From: Bigelowiella natans CCMP2755
Lineage: Eukaryota; Cercozoa; Chlorarachniophyceae
Assembly: GCA_000320545.1 (NCBI GenBank)
Contig: ADNK01003490.1
Location: 1 to 23,600, forward strand
Direction of reading: 5' to 3'
DNA length: 23,600 nucleotides
The position numbers were made by a program, and so were the translations under genes. Below, piece by piece: positions 20,479 to 23,600 of this stretch (its first letter is position 1; each line of letters starts with the position of its first letter). The notes under the pieces are model-generated. The model was not told the DNA's origin, made no database searches, and saw nothing but the letters and a program-made list of their open reading frames with translations.

Positions 20479-21136
20479 ATGCATACTATACGAATTACTG
20501 AAAACAGGTGCATTTGGTCCCCTGCGTCATCAATTCAGAACGCAGAGACGACAATGGAACCTGCACCCGCAGCCACTCGATCTCAGGTATGGATCCATTT
20601 TGATTGTGAATGACAGGAGAGATTATCATCCGAGTAGAATTAAGGCAAAGATAATTTTTCACTTACACTGATCGTATTTTAAGAATTCGTTAGCTTCTAC
20701 TCTTTCGCTACAGAATTTATCCTATTCTTGTTCTTTGGTTCCTATGCTTGTTCATATATTCTTCTTCTTTTCGCAATTGACAAGGTCCTCCATCCCGTGG
20801 ATCGTTATCATCGTCGGAAAGCATTAACATCGTATCTCACCCCACTGGCCCTATCAGTCACCTTTTGCATCTCAGCTCTCATCCTCCTCACCGCAAATAA
20901 TAGCTTGGATCAATACCCACCACAATCCACAATGCACCGATTTTTCTTGCGAGCTGGGACGGGAGTCAAGGGAAGTGTAACAAGAGGAGGCACAATTGGG
21001 AGCAGTGTGTTCCAAAACGTCAGAAACAGCATGTAAGGACAGTGAAACTGCTGGCCTAATGCTTCACTTCATAATTTTTACCTTAGCACCTAGTGAAGCA
21101 ACACTCGTCCTTTTCATTGAATTGATACGAAAGTGA
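20479..21136 (+). CDS. Small protein with two or three predicted membrane helices, unknown function
   Basis: The secure part is an open frame from about 20694/20714 to 21034. It has one strong hydrophobic stretch (FILFLFFGSYACSYILLLFA), a basic turn (DRYHRRKALTS) and a second stretch (LALSVTFCISALILLTA), then a Gly/Thr-rich loop. A GTAAGG donor at 21035 and an acceptor at about 21095 add IEATLVLFIELIRK before a TGA at 21134-21136. Two first exons are possible. ATG 20479 (donor GTGCAT at 20508) keeps phase with an acceptor at 20693. ATG 20554 (donor GTATGG at 20587) does not keep phase with the frame chosen. I recognise no family. It may be a stand-alone gene, or its end may be spliced to the aminopeptidase. 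Confidence 0.5.
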
Positions 21137-21155
21137 GTTATATATATATCGTATT

Positions 21156-23130
21156 ATGCTAATCAGGGTGCGACCACGGAAAGCTGTGGGTGCATCAACA
21201 TCAAAGTCGGATGAGCCTGCTGCTGCTGCTGCCGGGAGTAAAAATTCGCTTTGCAGCACGATGGCTGCTGCTACCAAGTTCGCAGCAAATCTCTTGTGGC
21301 GGCCTTCTTTTTCTTCACGATCAAGCAACATACTCAAGAAGGACCATGTGGGCAAAACCACAGACAGCATGACGACTAGCACTGCAGTAGGAGCACTACC
21401 CCACAATAATCGGGCTGCATTGTTCAGCACAGCGGTGGTGGATGATGAGGAGAAGGCTAAAGCCCCAACCGAGAAATTTCGCAAAGATTATAAGCCTCCG
21501 CCATACTGGATTAAAAATGTGGAGCTTGACATACGTGTGTATGATGGTAGGACGGCTGTTATCTCTAAGCTAAGTGTAGAAAGAGACGCCAATACTGCTC
21601 CAGGAACACCGATGGTGTTAGACGGAGAGGATCTCTCTCTAAAGAAGATAACCATTGATGGCAAAGAAACTAAAGACTACTCTACTGACAAATTAAGCCT
21701 TACAATTGGAGGAGGGGGAAAAGACAATAATCCGCTCCCAGAATCCTTCATCCTCGAAGTAACTCAATAACCAACTCGGCTCAAAATAATGACAATAATT
21801 ATTTTAGTTATTTTATAATTCATCAATACTTCACCAAAACTTCTGCATCTCATTTTAGGTTGATCGTTCTCACGGTCTGTTGTTGTTGCTGCTGCTGTTG
21901 TTGTTGTTGTTATTGTTGTTGTTGTTGTTCAACTTCTTCTTTTCTTAGACTGAGGTCGAGATAATTCCTGAGGAAAACACGCAATTGAGTGGGTTGTACA
22001 AATCTGGCTCAATGTACTGCACGCAATGCGAGGCAGAGGGCTTTAGGAGGATCACGTACCATCTCGATAGACCTGATGTTATGGTAAATTATAATAATAA
22101 TAGTAATAATAATAATAATAATAATACACTTTTTGTTGTTTAGCAATATACTCATCGCCACAACTTTCAACTTCCAGAATTATGTCAATATTAATGTGAT
22201 CTTTTATTATATTTTTGGATGTATGGGCTAGTCTCTATCGATAATAATGATACTACTACCACAAGTATGAAATGTAACCATAACCCAAAAGGCTAAATAT
22301 CTCGTTCGTGTCGAGGCTGACAAGTCTTGGCCAGTACTTCTTTCCAATGGAAACCTCATCGACTCAGGGGATGTTGTTTCAAATGATGAATCATCATCAT
22401 CATCGCCGTCGTCGTCGTCTTCTCGTCACTTTGCTATTTTTGAAGATCCATATCCAAAACCTAGTTACCTGTTTGCTGTGGTGGTGGGAGATCTTGGAAA
22501 GATTACTGACAAGTTTATCACTATGTCCGGCCGCGAAGTAATGAAATTTGCATGCATCTGCTGTTGTGACTACTACTTACTATCCTTACTACTTACAACT
22601 TTGTTCTCCTTTTCATCTTGGATAATACTACTACCACTACTACCAATAATAATGATAAAAAAAATGATATTTAAAACTTAGGTGGAACTAAACGTATTCT
22701 CGGAAGCTGAGAATGTTGATGCATTAGACCATGCTATGTTATCCTTAAAGAAATCTATGAAATGGGATGAAGAACGATGGGGCCGTGAATACGATCTCGA
22801 CGTATATCACATCGTCGCTGTTAACGATTTCAACATGGGGGCCATGGAGAATAAGGGTCTCAATGTCTTCAATACTGCACTCACATTGGCAAAGCCTGAA
22901 ACAGCTACTGATATGGATTACATGCGCATCGAAGGGTTGATTATTATTATGTTTCCATGCTACTACTACTACTACTACTACTACTACTATTTTGCAAAAT
23001 GATGACACAATAGGAACAAGAATGACATTATGTTAGTAGTAGACATCTATAAAAGATTTGGCCAAAGTAGATTAGGCAGTTTTGACTACATATTTGGAGA
23101 AATTCTCTCCCCTTCCCCCCCCCCCCCCCT

Positions 23131-23172
<42 letters not shown>

Positions 23173-23214
23173 ACACACACACACACGCATATAATATATA
23201 CACATCTATAATGT

Positions 23215-23287
<73 letters not shown>

Positions 23288-23600
23288 ATTGTTAAGTTAT
23301 ACGGGCGTCAGTCTTCCTCAGTTTTTCTTGTGTCTCTTCTTCTTCTCTTTCTTCCTCTGTTTCTTCATAGAGTGATTGGGCATGAATACTTCCACAATTG
23401 GAGCGGGAACCGGGTCACATGTCGCGACTGGTTTCAACTTACCTTAAAGGAGGGTCTTACAGTACGTGCTACTATATTTAAAGCAGACTTTTTCCTCTTT
23501 CAATTGGTATATTAAAATAGTACGAACAATTAATGTGAAGGTGTTCCGAGATCAAGAGTTTTCGGCGGATATGTGGAGCCATGCCGTCAAGAGAATGAAT
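21156..23600 (+). CDS. pepN: Aminopeptidase N, M1 metallopeptidase (PepN type), 3' truncated by window end
   Basis: A zinc aminopeptidase removing N-terminal residues from peptides. Exons are 21156(or 21261)-21758, 21949-22083, 22292-22537, 22682-22935, 23371-23461 and 23541 to beyond 23600. The N-terminal about 110 residues are basic and rich in Ser, Ala and Arg (for example [20 protein letters not shown] and [10 protein letters not shown]), consistent with an organelle presequence. The family part starts at [15 protein letters not shown], then [51 protein letters not shown] (GxMEN motif) and [16 protein letters not shown]. The zinc site is HEXXH-18-E, with the Glu in LTLKEGLT. It ends in frame at [16 protein letters not shown], so roughly the 3' half of a normal PepN is missing. 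A Ser tract encoded by TCA/TCG repeats interrupts the exon at 22292-22537. Confidence 0.96.
21759..21948 (+). other. Aminopeptidase intron with TTG/TGC repeats
   Basis: Donor GTAACT after codon GAA (21758), acceptor TTTCTTAG ending 21948, phase 0. A (TTG/TGC)n tract occupies about 21879-21930, directly upstream of the acceptor. Confidence 0.85.
22084..22291 (+). other. Aminopeptidase intron with AAT repeats
   Basis: Donor GTAAAT after ATG codon 22081-22083, acceptor CCAAAAG ending 22291, phase 0. An (AAT)n tract lies at about 22089-22125. Confidence 0.85.
22936..23370 (+). repeat. Aminopeptidase intron packed with simple repeats
   Basis: This 435-base intron (donor GTTGAT, acceptor TTCATAG, phase 2) splits the codon just before [10 protein letters not shown]. 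In order it holds (TAC)10 at about 22961-22990, a C15 run at 23115-23129, (TC)n at 23134-23168, (AC)n at 23171-23186, (TA)n at about 23219-23252 and (TG)n at 23253-23284, then a pyrimidine-rich stretch before the acceptor. Confidence 0.85.

Noticed and set aside
21083-21484. A 133-codon minus-strand frame with hydrophobic stretches
   Set aside because: It is the antisense of the aminopeptidase N-terminal exon, whose plus frame continues into conserved family sequence.
1-23600. tRNA or rRNA genes
   Set aside because: Reading both strands I saw no cloverleaf with conserved A and B box sequences and no rRNA-like stretch; a tRNAscan-SE run would settle it.

Overview
This window is nuclear DNA from a eukaryote with spliced genes, most likely a protist. 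The coding regions are cut into exons by GT-AG introns, mostly about 50 to 215 bases long, and protein conservation resumes exactly across the junctions. The set of a class II DAHP synthase, a bacterial-type (PepN) M1 aminopeptidase, an SLC12 transporter, an NDR kinase and a PPX1-type polyphosphatase fits a free-living protist or alga. A stramenopile or another complex-plastid lineage is possible, but the sequence does not settle the taxon.

Layout from left to right: 1-2747 is a gene-free repeat island (tandem units, a dispersed repeat, a long foldback, short hairpins). A two-exon SLC12 cation-chloride cotransporter lies on the minus strand (2748-5610). It is divergent from an eleven-exon DHH-family exopolyphosphatase on the plus strand (6235-8188), and the shared upstream region carries four triplet-repeat tracts. 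8189-9970 is a second repeat island. An NDR/LATS-type AGC kinase follows on the plus strand (core 10162-12124, N-terminal exon unresolved). 12125-13966 is a third repeat island rich in CTAG and GCTAGC words. On the minus strand comes a spliced gene of unknown function with a TPR-like segment (13967 to about 14755). It is followed by a long gene-free stretch (about 14756-18134) with further copies of the first island's repeats and a copy of a DAHP synthase segment. The complete nine-exon class II DAHP synthase is on the minus strand (18135-20053). On the plus strand are a small two-helix membrane protein (about 20479-21136) and, immediately after it, the 5' half of an M1 aminopeptidase N that runs off the window at 23600.

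The genes look like unrelated housekeeping loci: ion transport, polyphosphate turnover, morphogenesis and cell-cycle signalling, shikimate-pathway entry and peptide turnover. I see no operon-like or defence-system organisation. The most unusual signals are structural. A 43-base tandem duplication in DAHP synthase intron 1 duplicates the 3' splice site, and an inverted, diverged copy of the same segment lies 2.6 kb away. There is a nearly loop-free foldback of about 265 bases, and an aminopeptidase intron packed with six kinds of simple repeat. I found no convincing new system; most of the interest is in repeat biology and gene structure.
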